Shown one piece after another: positions 63,463-64,000 of a stretch of 64,000 bases of DNA. Source of the DNA: Rickettsiales bacterium. Lineage in GTDB: Bacteria; Pseudomonadota; Alphaproteobacteria; G027485855. The notes under the pieces are model-generated. The model worked only from the letters and a program-made list of their open reading frames with translations, did no database searches and was not told where the DNA came from. The translations under genes and the position numbers were made by a program. Every line of letters begins with the position of its first letter. Positions within the stretch are counted from its first letter, which is position 1. Location of the stretch: positions 219,812 through 283,811 of the forward strand of contig JAIXQD010000033.1 in NCBI GenBank assembly GCA_027485855.1. Direction: 5' to 3'.

Positions 63463-64000
63463 ATGGCCCAGCTGAGCGATATTGAATTTACCGACAGCCC
63501 AACCCTTCCGGTTTTACCGAGGCTTAAATTTTTGCACGATAGCCTTGACCTGAGCAGCCCCGCTCGCGCTGACTATCTTCTTGCGCTGGGTCAAATAAAC
63601 GCAACGATTAATGCCACCAAAAACCCAACCCCAAAAAACTTTTTTGAAAAACTATGCCTTGGTGACTCGCCGCGCGAGATTGCTTCCTTTTCACTTCTTG
63701 CGGGAATGGGTTTTGTATTAGCGAGCGGAGGAATTGGCGCTATTTCATTAATTTTGGGTTTAGCGATTTTTTTGGGCGGGCCAATGGCCGCCATTCTTCT
63801 TCAATCAAAAGGCGAGAAAATTACCAGAAACTTCAGAGCGCACAAAAACGCCCTCATGCAACAACGGCAAAATCTGCACAACGCCGAGTGCGACAGGCTC
63901 AGACAGCAGCTAAAAGCAAGATTGCCCGAAATTGCCGCCCAGCAAAAAATGCTGGCCGCAATTCATGCCGAGCGCGACGCTCTTTTTACACAGCTCAACA
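63463..64000 (+). CDS. Cluster B membrane/coiled-coil protein 4 (3' end outside window)
   Basis: Open from ATG 63463 (AGGA twelve bases before) to the window end, 179 residues visible. N-terminus MAQLSDIEFTDSPTLPVLPR, then LDLSSPARADYLLALGQ, which parallels protein 1 (VDLDEPQRAQYKAK). Hydrophobic hairpin at about 76-110 (SLLAGMGFVLASGGIGAISL, LGLAIFLGGPMAAILL), then a coiled coil with CDRLRQQLKARLPEIAAQQ, matching the RLxxxLxPHLP block with Arg for His. It starts 11 bases after protein 3. The C-terminal tail cannot be seen. Confidence 0.75.
   Translation, partial: MAQLSDIEFTDSPTLPVLPRLKFLHDSLDLSSPARADYLLALGQINATINATKNPTPKNFFEKLCLGDSPREIASFSLLAGMGFVLASGGIGAISLILGLAIFLGGPMAAILLQSKGEKITRNFRAHKNALMQQRQNLHNAECDRLRQQLKARLPEIAAQQKMLAAIHAERDALFTQLN

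Overview
The window looks like a piece of an alphaproteobacterial chromosome of moderate GC content. The lineage call rests on gene order and families: recR-rmuC-def-fmt-truA-dapE-dapD followed by a TIGR02302/DUF4175 membrane protein, the rnd-kdsD-lptC-lptA-lptB chain with rpoN nearby, an NDUFA9-type reductase, a GCS2-type glutamate-cysteine ligase, and an aa3 oxidase operon coxB-coxA-ctaB-coxF-ctaG-coxC-surf1 continuing into thrC and an M16 peptidase. I cannot name the order or genus. Ankyrin repeats, a YadA-anchored adhesin, a 17-kDa-antigen-like glycine-zipper protein and many tandem membrane paralogues would fit host association, but this is inference. LAYOUT. 1-13.2 kb: end of recR, two orphan small genes, rmuC-def-fmt-truA (+), then on (-) the lysine/diaminopimelate genes dapE and dapD, the TIGR02302 protein, a glycine-zipper protein, an AlkB-like dioxygenase, and lemA with two tandem membrane genes. 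13.4-24.2 kb: rsmE, gshA, a (-) run of coaD, an HD hydrolase, tldD and a histidine phosphatase, an ankyrin protein, ruvX, and gatCA without gatB. 24.3-30.7 kb, an accessory region: three paralogous putative Fe(II)/2-oxoglutarate dioxygenase-like genes, a degraded 112-bp copy of the third one's 3' end, a trimeric-autotransporter-like adhesin, a secreted protein and a GNAT protein. 30.8-40.8 kb: rpoN and the lptB-lptA-lptC-kdsD-rnd chain, split by an insertion of four tandem membrane-protein paralogues (cluster A) plus a HIT gene. 40.8-46.6 kb: tRNA-Leu(CAG), an NDUFA9-like gene, mnmA, a CAU tRNA followed by 23-bp tandem repeats and a degraded second copy of the tRNA tail, a 31-residue Lys/Ala-rich protein, an N-formylglutamate amidohydrolase and a lipoprotein. 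46.7-60.6 kb: rpoD, dnaG, yqeY, M16 peptidase, thrC, a histone-deacetylase-family enzyme and the cytochrome oxidase operon, all (-). 60.8-64 kb: a second run of tandem membrane/coiled-coil paralogues (cluster B), cut by the window end. MOST UNUSUAL. Clusters A and B (at least eight genes) share a layout: a short polar N-terminus, hydrophobic hairpin(s), then a coiled coil and/or an Ala/Pro-rich basic tail. I do not recognise either family. Cluster A lies between lptB and rpoN, has a good sigma-54 promoter match in front, and its fourth gene sits behind a duplicated piece of rpoN, so the recent history of the duplication can be read. The first gene of cluster B contains a C13 tract just after its best ribosome-binding site and start, a classical phase-variation layout. 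A weaker recurring theme is duplication of gene 3' ends (recR, a dioxygenase gene, the CAU tRNA, the lipoprotein gene and a cluster B gene).
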